Source: Marinicrinis sediminis (GTDB lineage Bacteria > Bacillota > Bacilli > Paenibacillales > KCTC-33676). Taken from it: 64,000 nucleotides of DNA. Made by a program: the position numbers and the translations under genes. Every line of letters starts with the position of its first letter. Positions within the stretch are counted from its first letter, which is position 1. The notes beneath the pieces were generated by a model. The model ran no database searches and had not been told where the DNA came from. It was given only the letters and a program-made list of their open reading frames with translations. Below are positions 44,582-52,690 of the stretch, in pieces. The stretch lies in contig NZ_JBHUMM010000002.1 in the NCBI RefSeq assembly GCF_042685085.1, positions 62,001-126,000 on the forward strand, in the 5' to 3' direction.

Positions 44582-45091
44582 CTACTGATTAGTAACGATT
44601 TTCTTCACGTCTTGCTCTGATACGGATGACACGATCACGGCGTCCTCCCCAATTCTCATCGGGGTTTGAATCGGGAGCCAGCTGCGTCCCTCCTGGATAT
44701 CAGACAGAAAACCGTCCGTTAGTTCAAGCCCTACTATATCTTTGTCCGAATCTTTGGAAAAATAAACATCTTCTATGGTTCCAAGTTGATGACCGTTTGA
44801 TGTATATACGGGTAATCCCTTAAAATGTTGACTGCACAACCAGTCTCCATGAAGTTCTTCCTTCCAGGGTTGAATCACATCCGCATTCGGGAGCATGACC
44901 GCATCATCCCCGATGCTCAGCAAGGCATCCATTCGAATCATTCGCGGAGCTGACAGCCAGCGTTTGGCATCAATCAGCATGCCTGCTGCTTTAAACTCCT
45001 TGGAGATCAGAATGTCCTTGCAGGTTCCAAGCTCTTTGCCCGTCTCCACATCGAGAATGGGCAGGCCTCTGATTTGATGAGCTTGCAGCAA
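44582..45091 (-). CDS. PRC-barrel domain protein (YrrD-like)
   Basis: This 169-residue protein has two PRC-barrel repeats. One covers about residues 1-75 (IRGLPILDVETGKELGTCKDILI). The second covers about 85-160 (FKGLPVYTSNGHQLGTIEDVYF). These small beta-barrels mediate RNA or protein contacts. The start is TTG 45091, with AAGGGAG about 10 nt upstream. No ATG gives a full first domain. It corresponds to B. subtilis YrrD. Confidence 0.82.
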   Translation of the reverse strand: MLQAHQIRGLPILDVETGKELGTCKDILISKEFKAAGMLIDAKRWLSAPRMIRMDALLSIGDDAVMLPNADVIQPWKEELHGDWLCSQHFKGLPVYTSNGHQLGTIEDVYFSKDSDKDIVGLELTDGFLSDIQEGRSWLPIQTPMRIGEDAVIVSSVSEQDVKKIVTNQ

Positions 45092-45108
45092 ACCGTGACA
45101 ACTCCCTT

Positions 45109-46257
45109 CTACCTATTACGCATACGTAAAACGACGGTTGCAATTTTTTTTGCGGACGTTTCAATTTCTTTTTCAGTCGTATCGTAGCCCAGGCTGATGC
45201 GAATCGCGGACGCCAATCTGGCCTCCGGCAGGTGCATCGCTTTGAGCACATGGGATACTTCAAAGGAGCCTGACGTACAGGCAGAACCGCTGGAAACCGA
45301 AATCCCTTCCATATCGAGACTCATCAGCATCATTTCCGTTTGCGTGCCGATGAAGCTTACATTCAATATATGGGGAAGGTGTTCCTCCGGGTGTCCATTT
45401 ACGAGGACTTCCTGTTCACCCACATGCATTCGTAACTGCTCTACCATTTTTAGACGAAGTGCCGACATCTTTTGTTGCTTGTTCGACAAATCTTGCAAGG
45501 AAAGGGCAACCGCCTTGGCAAATCCGGCAATACCCGCTACATTTTCTGTACCGGCTCGCCTTGTCCGCTCCTGCAACCCGCCATGAATCTGGGCCTGCAG
45601 AGGAGCATGACTGGCCTGATAAAGCAGACCTATACCCTTGGGACCATTGATCTTGTGACTGCTGAAGCTCATGTAATCCACGGGCAGCTCATTCAAATTC
45701 AACGAGAGAGCGCCAAGCACCTGCACCGCATCCACATGAAAAAGGATGTCGTGACGTTTTGCGATGTGTCCAATCTTTTCGATAGGCTGCACCGTTCCTG
45801 TCTCATTATTGCCAAACAAAATGGTGATTAATCCTGTGTCGGGTCGAATGGCACCTTCCAGTTCTTCCAGAGAAAGCTGGCCATTCTGATCGACATCCAG
45901 ATAGGTCACTTCTACCCCTTGCGTTTCCATATATGCACAAGCATGCAGCACGGCATGATGCTCCGTCCTGCATGTGATCAGGTGCTTTTTATGGGGGGAG
46001 AGAGCTTCCATTGCCCCCAGAATGGCCAGGTTGTCGCTTTCGGTACCCCCGCTGGTAAAGATCAACTCTGCAGGCTTGCATCCAAGCAGCCGGGCAATCT
46101 GATCGCGGGACCGGTTCAATACATGGCGAGCCTGTCTTCCGTGATGATGAATACTGGAAGGATTTCCTATGCATTCGTTGTAACAGGTCATCATTTCTTC
46201 CAGGACTTCAGGTCGGAGTGGCGTCGTGGCGGCATGATCCAAGTAAATTCGATTCAT
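45109..46257 (-). CDS. cysteine desulfurase (IscS/NifS family, YrvO-like)
   Basis: This 382-residue PLP enzyme moves sulfur from cysteine to acceptor proteins. Markers are YLDHAATTPLRPEV, TSGGTESDN, TEHHAV, the PLP-lysine SSHKINGPKG and the catalytic Cys in SSGSACTSGS. In Bacillus the orthologue YrvO lies between cymR and mnmA and supplies sulfur for 2-thiouridine. Here it follows cymR by 12 bp but mnmA is on the other strand upstream of cymR, so the coupling is by divergent expression. Confidence 0.9.
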   Translation of the reverse strand: MNRIYLDHAATTPLRPEVLEEMMTCYNECIGNPSSIHHHGRQARHVLNRSRDQIARLLGCKPAELIFTSGGTESDNLAILGAMEALSPHKKHLITCRTEHHAVLHACAYMETQGVEVTYLDVDQNGQLSLEELEGAIRPDTGLITILFGNNETGTVQPIEKIGHIAKRHDILFHVDAVQVLGALSLNLNELPVDYMSFSSHKINGPKGIGLLYQASHAPLQAQIHGGLQERTRRAGTENVAGIAGFAKAVALSLQDLSNKQQKMSALRLKMVEQLRMHVGEQEVLVNGHPEEHLPHILNVSFIGTQTEMMLMSLDMEGISVSSGSACTSGSFEVSHVLKAMHLPEARLASAIRISLGYDTTEKEIETSAKKIATVVLRMRNR

Positions 46258-46269
46258 CTGCCTGCCCCG

Positions 46270-46689
46270 TTAAATGTAGAACATATAGTGCTCGCTCAGT
46301 CCCTCATCCTCGTATTGAATGAGGTTGGCAAGCGTAGTTGAATCCAGCACCTGTGCAATGCTGTCTCGAATGCGAATCCACAGATCCCGCTTCGCAGGAT
46401 CGTCTTCTTCTGTAAAATCAACCGGGCTAATTGGACCTTCCAGCACACGAATAATATCCCCTGCACTGATTTCTTCCGGGGTTTTGGAGAGAATATAACC
46501 GCCATATGCCCCGCGGACACTCTTGACCAGTCCCGAGTTTCTCAGCGGAGCGACGAGCTGCTCCAGGTAATGCTCAGAAAGCTGATGCTTTTCTGCTATA
46601 CTTTTCAGAGAGGTTGGCCCTTCACCGAAATGAACAGCCAGCTCCATCATGATGGTTAATCCGTAACGACCTTTTGTAGATATCTTCAT
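46270..46689 (-). CDS. cymR: Rrf2-family regulator, CymR-type
   Basis: This 139-residue winged-helix regulator begins MKISTKGRYGLTIMMEL and has IAEKHQLSEHYLEQLVAPLR and VRGAYGGYIL, all Rrf2 hallmarks. It contains no Cys at all, so it cannot hold the Fe-S cluster of IscR. This favours CymR, which controls cysteine metabolism together with CysK. It heads the transcript with the cysteine desulfurase. A 17-bp palindrome lies about 110 bp upstream of its start, between it and mnmA. Confidence 0.88.
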   Translation of the reverse strand: MKISTKGRYGLTIMMELAVHFGEGPTSLKSIAEKHQLSEHYLEQLVAPLRNSGLVKSVRGAYGGYILSKTPEEISAGDIIRVLEGPISPVDFTEEDDPAKRDLWIRIRDSIAQVLDSTTLANLIQYEDEGLSEHYMFYI

Positions 46690-46796
46690 TGCCTAGCACC
46701 TCTTCTAGCCTTCAAGACTTCAATTTATCGTGAATCCGGTTCCGGATCTTCGTATTCTTTCCACTATGGACGGAATCAAGTTCTATGTTATCATAG

Positions 46797-46813
46797 TTAC
46801 TAAGCTTTAGTAA
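46797..46813. promoter_or_regulatory. palindrome between cymR and mnmA
   Basis: TTACTAA-GCT-TTAGTAA is a dyad with perfect 7-bp arms in the divergent control region. It is a candidate operator for CymR or another dimeric regulator. Confidence 0.45.
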
Positions 46814-46972
46814 GTACATTCCTACCATTTTACTAGACATTTTGCATACAATTCATCAAGCCGACATTTTTCCGGCAGAACCTGCTGTTAGGGTACGCCA
46901 ATATCGGCCAAACTAAACCATATATCTACAGAACACCTCCGTGTTCTTCACGAATAGAAAGGAAATCAGATC

Positions 46973-48082
46973 ATGCAAAAATCACCAGCTGAAACCCGGG
47001 TCGTCGTTGGCATGTCTGGAGGGGTCGATTCCTCCGTGACTGCGCTGCTGCTCAAGGAACAGGGATACGATGTCATCGGCATCTTCATGAAGAACTGGGA
47101 CGACACCGACGAATTCGGCCATTGCACGGCTGAGGAAGATGCCGAGGACGTGCGCAGAGTATGCGATCAGCTCGAAATCCCGTATTACACGGTCAATTTT
47201 GAAGAGGAATATGCGGACAAGGTTTTCTCCTACTTCCTGGATGAATATCGCAAGGGACGGACACCCAATCCCGATGTGATGTGCAATCGGGAGATCAAGT
47301 TTGGAGAGTTTCTGGACAAAGCGATGCAGCTCGGTGCCGATTACATCGCAACCGGACATTACGCACGGGTCGTTCATCAGGACGGTGAATTTCAGCTTCT
47401 GAGAGGGGTGGACACGAACAAGGATCAGTCCTATTTCCTCAGCAAGCTCAATCAGGCCCAGCTGTCCAAAGCGATGTTCCCGATTGGGCATCTGCCCAAG
47501 CCAGAAGTCCGGGCAATTGCCGACAAGGCGGGGCTTGCCACGGCCAAGAAAAAGGACAGCACAGGCGTCTGCTTTATCGGGGAGCGCAACTTCAAGGAAT
47601 TCCTCAGTCAGTATTTGCCTGCACAGCCGGGAGATATCTGTACACTGGAGGGCGAGGTACTCGGTCGCCATGATGGTCTGATGTATTATACCCTCGGTCA
47701 AAGACAAGGACTGGGCATCGGCGGTTCAGGAACAGGCGAACCGTGGTTTGTAGCCAGCAAGGATCTGGCTTCCAACCGTCTTTATGTGGTACAGGGAGGC
47801 AAGCATCCCGCCCTCTTCTCCGGCGGATTAACCGCCTCGGATGTCGTATGGATCAACGATAGACCGCGAACGGAACCGTTTACCTGTACCGCGAAATTCC
47901 GGTATCGGCAAGCAGACCAGGATGTAACCGTTCATCCTCAGGCTGACGGCACTCTGCGTGTCCAGTTTTATGAGCCGCAAAAGGCGGTTACACCAGGACA
48001 AGCAGTCGTCTTCTATGCAGGTGAGCAGTGTCTTGGAGGCGCCACGATCGATCAAACGAGTACAGTAGACGAATCCATCTAG
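46973..48082 (+). CDS. mnmA: tRNA-specific 2-thiouridylase
   Basis: This 369-residue enzyme adenylates and thiolates U34 of tRNA-Lys, -Glu and -Gln. It has the PP-loop GMSGGVDSSV, the Cys-bearing PNPDVMCNREIKF and the second catalytic Cys in STGVCFIGERNF, then a beta-barrel C-terminal domain. The two Cys form the persulfide relay fed by a cysteine desulfurase, encoded divergently beyond cymR. AAAGGAA precedes ATG 46973. Confidence 0.94.
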   Translation: MQKSPAETRVVVGMSGGVDSSVTALLLKEQGYDVIGIFMKNWDDTDEFGHCTAEEDAEDVRRVCDQLEIPYYTVNFEEEYADKVFSYFLDEYRKGRTPNPDVMCNREIKFGEFLDKAMQLGADYIATGHYARVVHQDGEFQLLRGVDTNKDQSYFLSKLNQAQLSKAMFPIGHLPKPEVRAIADKAGLATAKKKDSTGVCFIGERNFKEFLSQYLPAQPGDICTLEGEVLGRHDGLMYYTLGQRQGLGIGGSGTGEPWFVASKDLASNRLYVVQGGKHPALFSGGLTASDVVWINDRPRTEPFTCTAKFRYRQADQDVTVHPQADGTLRVQFYEPQKAVTPGQAVVFYAGEQCLGGATIDQTSTVDESI

Positions 48083-48119
48083 ATCAACGAAACAAGCGAA
48101 TCTCTTGTGATGCCAGCCA

Positions 48120-48168
48120 GCCAGCCTTCCCATGCCTTTTACAAGCGTGGAAAGGCTGGCTTTCTTAT
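48120..48168 (+). terminator. mnmA terminator
   Basis: GCCAGCCTT (48120-48128) pairs with AAGGCTGGC (48152-48160). Further partial pairing lies inside and a T-rich tail follows. Confidence 0.8.
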
Positions 48169-48188
48169 TCCTCGTTACCCAACCTTCT

Positions 48189-49043
48189 TCAAGAAAAATT
48201 CGCACCAGGCACAATCGTCCATCGGTACAACCGTTTCAGCAAAATGAAAAGGGTGATATTCAGGAATAGAAAGTGTCCGTGTGTCCAAAAGGTCGCGATT
48301 TCCAGACACTTGAAGTAGACAAGGATTTCATCCAGCACCATGATGACCCCAATTGCAGCCCCTTTCCAGATCCAGTTTCTCAGCGTCGTGAAGACAAAAA
48401 GAGGTGTCAGTACAAACATGTAATACATCGCAGATCCGGCAATATGATCTTTGTAAGGGTCCTCAAACCACCCTGGTGTAAACAGCAGGGGCTCCACAAA
48501 AACCACCAGAAAAAAATCGATCGTGACAATCAGACTCATCGTCATCAGGTACACCGTTGTCCAGCGCAGCCATTTCACCTGTGCAGTCCGCAGCAGATGA
48601 AGCCAGTAACGGGAAATGAGAAATAGAATCGGAAACAAAGTAGCCGTGTAGGCCAGTTCCCACCAGTGGTGAAAATAAATCTCCATCTTCAAAAATCCAA
48701 TCTCAATCGCTACAAACATCAGATCGATCGCGATGATCCACTTCCAGCCTAATCGAAAGGCCGCAATGATCGTGGCTGCAATGGGGACGGAAACAAAATT
48801 CGAAGGCACGGAGCCGAGTATGTTATCCAGGTATTCCCTTTCCAGGTAATTCGGATTGTACGTATAGCTATTGAGCAGCACGAGGATGAGATACTCCACG
48901 ACGTAGATCAGACCGGATATGCCCAGCAGGAGCGGAACGAGAATGGCTTCTCTCTTTATGTATAAGGTGATAAAAAAAAGCACATAGCTGACGATGGTCA
49001 ATAAGGTGAACCAAAAACTGTTTGGAAGCTCACTCACTATCAT
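48189..49043 (-). CDS. polytopic membrane protein of unknown function
   Basis: This 284-residue protein has about eight hydrophobic helices and many aromatic residues, with no recognised catalytic motif. Segments such as YYMFVLTPLFVFTTLRNWIWKG and TIDFFLVVFVEPLLFTPGWF recall small Bacillus-type membrane families (CBO0543-like), which is only a resemblance. GGTGGG lies about 4-9 nt before ATG 49043. An in-frame extension upstream has no ribosome binding site. It diverges from another membrane-protein gene. Confidence 0.72.
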   Translation of the reverse strand: MIVSELPNSFWFTLLTIVSYVLFFITLYIKREAILVPLLLGISGLIYVVEYLILVLLNSYTYNPNYLEREYLDNILGSVPSNFVSVPIAATIIAAFRLGWKWIIAIDLMFVAIEIGFLKMEIYFHHWWELAYTATLFPILFLISRYWLHLLRTAQVKWLRWTTVYLMTMSLIVTIDFFLVVFVEPLLFTPGWFEDPYKDHIAGSAMYYMFVLTPLFVFTTLRNWIWKGAAIGVIMVLDEILVYFKCLEIATFWTHGHFLFLNITLFILLKRLYRWTIVPGANFS

Positions 49044-49219
49044 TTCCCACCTTTCCACCTGACTACCCCTATTCTCCCCAATTGCCTGATCCTCCACTCC
49101 TTTTCTTGCAGAATATGATAAAATATTCATGAGTTGTGTGTATGTAACACTTATCTGGAACATAGATCATGAGAACCTATACAGAAAACATACATAGAAA
49201 ATGAAAGCAGGAATCAGTC

Positions 49220-49957
49220 ATGTGGAAAAATTTCATAACCCGTCCAGATTGGTCTGATGTTTACCCCTTTGAAATGTTTACCGCCCAGCATCTCGTCCCA
49301 CTGCTATTGCTCATCGGATTTATTCTGCTGTTATATGGCTCAAGAAGGCAATTGCAAGCCCCGTTTCCAGACAAGCTGGTGCGTTTCGGGCTTGGCGGGC
49401 TTCTTATCGGGATGGAGACGATCCTGTATGTCTGGTATATCCAAACGGATTATTTTACATGGTCACAGTCCCTCCCCTTGCAATTATGCAGCCTGAGCTA
49501 CATCCTCACCATCCTGATCCTGCTGTTTCCAAACAGGCGGCTGTATGAATTTTTATACTTTGCCGGGATTGGTGGAGCGATACAGGCCATTGTCACACCG
49601 GTCGCGATCTTGTCCGGGTTTCCGCACTTTACTTATTTTTATTTCTTTATCGGTCATGCAGCGATTGTGTGGGTCGCCTTGTATATGACATGGGTACATC
49701 ATTTCAGACCGACGTTTGGCTCCATTTGGCGTGTGCTGCTGTATTTGAACATCCTCTTGGTCGCTGTGGTGCTTCCTGCGAATCTGATCACCGGGGGCAA
49801 CTATTTCTTCATTGCCAGGAAGCCTGCAGGAGATTCTCTGCTAAATGTGCTCGGTGACTGGCCCTGGTACATTCTCTCGCTCGAAGGAGTCGCTATCCTC
49901 ATGTTTCTGCTCCTCTACGTGCCCTTTCTGAAAATCCCGCCCAGAAGGAAGGGCTGA
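49220..49957 (+). CDS. TIGR02206/YwaF-family membrane protein
   Basis: This 245-residue protein has about seven membrane helices and the TIGR02206 features: an early FEMFTAQHLVPLL, QSLPLQLCSLSYIL with its conserved Gln/Leu/Cys, FYFFIGHAAIVW and ANLITGGNYFFIARKP. The family is of unknown function and typical of Firmicutes. AAAGCAGGAA lies before ATG 49220. It is monocistronic and lies about 330 bp upstream of the que operon, on the same strand. Confidence 0.83.
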   Translation: MWKNFITRPDWSDVYPFEMFTAQHLVPLLLLIGFILLLYGSRRQLQAPFPDKLVRFGLGGLLIGMETILYVWYIQTDYFTWSQSLPLQLCSLSYILTILILLFPNRRLYEFLYFAGIGGAIQAIVTPVAILSGFPHFTYFYFFIGHAAIVWVALYMTWVHHFRPTFGSIWRVLLYLNILLVAVVLPANLITGGNYFFIARKPAGDSLLNVLGDWPWYILSLEGVAILMFLLLYVPFLKIPPRRKG

Positions 49958-49978
49958 GTGGTCTGTTCCTTTGACGTA

Positions 49979-50008
49979 TTGTCAATTCCTCATGCCATGT
50001 GATATGCT
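49979..50008 (+). promoter_or_regulatory. predicted promoter of the que operon
   Basis: TTGTCA (49979-49984) and TATGCT (50003-50008) are 18 bp apart and lie about 65 bp upstream of the preQ1 riboswitch. The -10 is only a moderate match. Confidence 0.45.
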
Positions 50009-50072
50009 ACGAATGTTTCACCATGAAGAAGAAAATCCGTGTATGCCATGATTTTGCATTTTGGCATTCGGT

Positions 50073-50106
50073 AGAGGTTCGCGAACTCCCTCTATAAAAA
50101 ACTAAG
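50073..50106 (+). ncRNA. preQ1-I riboswitch
   Basis: The aptamer shows stem P1 AGAGG (50073-50077) pairing with CCTCT (near 50089-50093), the loop with GGTTC, and the A-rich tail AAAAAACTAAGG that docks into the P1 minor groove. This matches the preQ1-I consensus closely and lies about 180 bp before queF, the enzyme that makes preQ1. Downstream GC-rich hairpins with T-runs (for example ACGCG/CGCGT near 50204-50225) could be the expression platform. Confidence 0.9.
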
Positions 50107-50289
50107 GCAAGCGAGCAACCGCTGTATTCGCTAGTTTTCAGCACGATGCGTATAGGCTGAGCGAATGTCAGGCGGAATCGTTTATTTTTGTTTTCTATAG
50201 GCTACGCGAGGCACCGCGTTTTTCTCGTTCTTCTTCCCGCCAGACTGTCTACATCCTAGCAGTCGGCAGAATAAGGAGGAGATTTTTTT

Positions 50290-50820
50290 ATGTCTAATGA
50301 TCCGTCCAAATCCCTTGCAGAAGACTCCCATTCATCCGTGCAGCAAACGGAAGGACTTACCCTGCTTGGTCAGCAAGGTACCAGGTATCCTGCAGAATAT
50401 GCCCCCGAAGTATTGGAAACCTTCATGAACCAACATCCCGGACGGGATTACTTCGTCAAGTTCAATTGTCCGGAATTTACCAGTCTGTGTCCGATGACCG
50501 GGCAGCCAGACTTCGCCACTCTCTATATCTCCTATATACCTGATGTGAAAATGGTGGAAAGCAAGTCTCTCAAACTGTACTTGTTTTCTTTCCGCAACCA
50601 TGGTGATTTTCACGAGGATTGCATGAATATCATCCTGAACGATCTGGTCGCACTCATGGAGCCACGCTATATCGAAGTGTGGGGCAAATTCACACCTCGT
50701 GGCGGTATCTCCATCGATCCTTATGTGAATTGGGGACAGCCGGCAACAAAATATGAGCAGATCGCCGAACATCGGCTTTTGAACCACGATCTCTATCCCG
50801 AGAAGGTCGATAACAGGTGA
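50290..50820 (+). CDS. queF: NADPH-dependent 7-cyano-7-deazaguanine reductase
   Basis: This 176-residue tunnelling-fold enzyme reduces preQ0 nitrile to preQ1 amine. It has NCPEFTSLCPMTGQPDF with the catalytic Cys and the QueF motif ESKSLKLYLFSFRNHGDFHE. It is of the short, unimodular type as in B. subtilis. It opens the que operon under a preQ1 riboswitch. AAGGAGGAG lies about 8 nt before ATG 50290. The N-terminal ~25 residues are Ser-rich and probably disordered. Confidence 0.95.
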   Translation: MSNDPSKSLAEDSHSSVQQTEGLTLLGQQGTRYPAEYAPEVLETFMNQHPGRDYFVKFNCPEFTSLCPMTGQPDFATLYISYIPDVKMVESKSLKLYLFSFRNHGDFHEDCMNIILNDLVALMEPRYIEVWGKFTPRGGISIDPYVNWGQPATKYEQIAEHRLLNHDLYPEKVDNR

Positions 50821-50832
50821 GGAGGAAGGCAG

Positions 50833-51516
50833 ATGATGGAGAGATCAAGTGAAAAAGCAGTCGTGGTTTTTAGCGGAGGGCAAGACAGTACAACCTGTCT
50901 GTTCTGGGCGATGCGGCGATTTGCTGAAGTAGAGACCGTCACGTTTGATTATGGACAGCGTCATCGGGAGGAACTGTCCGTTGCCGCCGAGATTGCCAGT
51001 GAGCTGGGTATCCCCCATCAGGTGCTGGATATGTCTTTGTTAAACCAGCTGGCTCCGAGTGCATTGACACGCCATGAACTAGATATCGAGACAAAAGAAG
51101 GAGCGCTTCCCACAACCTCTGTAGACGGAAGAAATCTGTTGTTTCTTTCTTTTGCGGCTGTACGGGCAAAAGGAATCGGCGCCAACCATCTCGTTACAGG
51201 GGTGTGCGAGACTGATTTTAGCGGATACCCGGATTGCCGGGATGTTTTTATTAAGTCGCTAAATGTGACACTGAATCTGTCTATGGATTATCCCTTTGTC
51301 ATTCACACGCCGCTTATGTGGCTCAACAAAGCGCAAACGTGGGAGCTTGCCGACCACCTCAATGCATTTGAATTTATTCGGGAGCGCACACTGACCTGCT
51401 ACAACGGTGTTCGCGCAGAGGGATGCGGTGACTGTCCAGCCTGCAAATTGCGTCAAGCTGGCCTGAACGATTACCTGAATCGTTCCGAACAAATGGGAGG
51501 TGCATCACAGAGATGA
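50833..51516 (+). CDS. queC: 7-cyano-7-deazaguanine (preQ0) synthase
   Basis: This 227-residue ATP-dependent PP-loop enzyme converts CDG to preQ0. It has VVFSGGQDSTTCLFWA as the PP-loop and a C-terminal zinc site of four Cys (CYNGVRAEGCGDCPACKL). GAGGAGGAAG precedes ATG 50833, with a second ATG directly after. It is 12 bp after queF, and its TGA overlaps the queD start. Confidence 0.95.
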   Translation: MMERSSEKAVVVFSGGQDSTTCLFWAMRRFAEVETVTFDYGQRHREELSVAAEIASELGIPHQVLDMSLLNQLAPSALTRHELDIETKEGALPTTSVDGRNLLFLSFAAVRAKGIGANHLVTGVCETDFSGYPDCRDVFIKSLNVTLNLSMDYPFVIHTPLMWLNKAQTWELADHLNAFEFIRERTLTCYNGVRAEGCGDCPACKLRQAGLNDYLNRSEQMGGASQR

Positions 51517-51950
51517 TCTATCAGACTTACCCTTCAGTTCCCCATTCCTTTGTCTATGAGTTGAACAAAGATTTTTCATTCGCCGCAGCCCATTATATTC
51601 CAAGGGAAAAAGCAGGGGTATGCAGCCAGCTTCACGGGCATACGTATGTGGTGAACTTGACGATTGCCGGAGACGAACTGGATGACTGTGGCTTTCTGGT
51701 CAATTTTAAGACGATTAAGAAACTGGTCCATGACCGATTTGATCATACCGTACTGAACGAGGATGAATGGTTCGATCATCACGAGTCTGCGCGATTGCCT
51801 TCTACAGAGATCGTGGCGCGCATGATTGGAGAGCTGGTCCAGGATTATTTGAATACACTGCCGAACGGGGCGCGATGCTTACAGGTATTTCTGAGAGAAA
51901 CGCCTTCGAGTTATGTCGTCTATAAACCCAAACAAGGAGATTCACGATGA
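51513..51950 (+). CDS. queD: 6-carboxy-tetrahydropterin synthase
   Basis: This 145-residue tunnelling-fold enzyme of the preQ0 pathway has the catalytic Cys and zinc-binding His in VCSQLHGHTYVV plus an earlier FAAAHYI His. The DRFDHTVLNEDEWF segment bears the remaining active-site residues. Its start overlaps the queC stop as ATGA and its own stop overlaps queE as ATGA, so the three are translationally coupled. GGGAGGTG precedes the start. Confidence 0.93.
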   Translation: MIYQTYPSVPHSFVYELNKDFSFAAAHYIPREKAGVCSQLHGHTYVVNLTIAGDELDDCGFLVNFKTIKKLVHDRFDHTVLNEDEWFDHHESARLPSTEIVARMIGELVQDYLNTLPNGARCLQVFLRETPSSYVVYKPKQGDSR

Positions 51951-52684
51951 GCAGCAGAGAAACGATCCCGGTATTGGAGATTTTCGGTCCTACTATACAG
52001 GGGGAAGGGCTTGTCATTGGACGGAAAACCATGTTTGTCCGAACAGCTGGTTGCGACTATTCGTGCCACTGGTGTGATTCTGCATTCACCTGGGATGGTT
52101 CGGCTAAAAATGAGATTCGCCACATGCATGCAGAAGAGATACTGGATGAATTGGGGAAAATCGGAGGTTCTGGTTGGTCACATGTCACGCTGTCCGGTGG
52201 AAATCCAGCTCTGTTGTCTAGTCTGGCCTTACTCATTGATAACTTGCATGAGCGGGGGTTCAGCATTGCGCTGGAAACACAAGGCAGTCGCTGGCAGGAA
52301 TGGTTGATGGAGATCGATGATCTGACCTTGTCTCCGAAGCCACCCAGCTCTGGCATGAAGACGGATTGGATCGTACTGGACAAGATCATCGCCAGACGGA
52401 AGGAGGGTGACCGAAACGAAGGGCTCAGTCTAAAAGTGGTCGTGATGGACGAAATCGATCTGACTTATGCCGTTCAGGTGCATCAGCGTTATCCCGATGT
52501 TCCTTTCATCATTCAGGCCGGAAATGATGATCCGACCAGCACGGACCCTGACAAGCTTGCCGTAAAATTGTTGAAGCAGTATGCGTGTCTGGTTGACCGC
52601 GTCATGAGATCAGAAGAACTGCGCAACGTGCGCGTCCTTCCTCAGCTTCATGCGCTGCTGTGGGGAAACCGGAGAGGTGTATAA
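51947..52684 (+). CDS. queE: 7-carboxy-7-deazaguanine synthase
   Basis: This 245-residue radical-SAM enzyme makes CDG from carboxytetrahydropterin. The cluster motif is CDYSCHWC (CX3CX2C) near residue 37, followed by the glycine-rich VTLSGGNPAL. It is the last que gene. Only 6 bp separate its stop from that of the convergent rarA gene, and no terminator is visible. Confidence 0.94.
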   Translation: MSSRETIPVLEIFGPTIQGEGLVIGRKTMFVRTAGCDYSCHWCDSAFTWDGSAKNEIRHMHAEEILDELGKIGGSGWSHVTLSGGNPALLSSLALLIDNLHERGFSIALETQGSRWQEWLMEIDDLTLSPKPPSSGMKTDWIVLDKIIARRKEGDRNEGLSLKVVVMDEIDLTYAVQVHQRYPDVPFIIQAGNDDPTSTDPDKLAVKLLKQYACLVDRVMRSEELRNVRVLPQLHALLWGNRRGV

Positions 52685-52690
52685 TCGACC

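Noticed and set aside
44582..45091. ATG-initiated shorter form of the PRC-barrel protein
   Set aside because: It would delete most of the first barrel, and TTG 45091 has a proper ribosome binding site.
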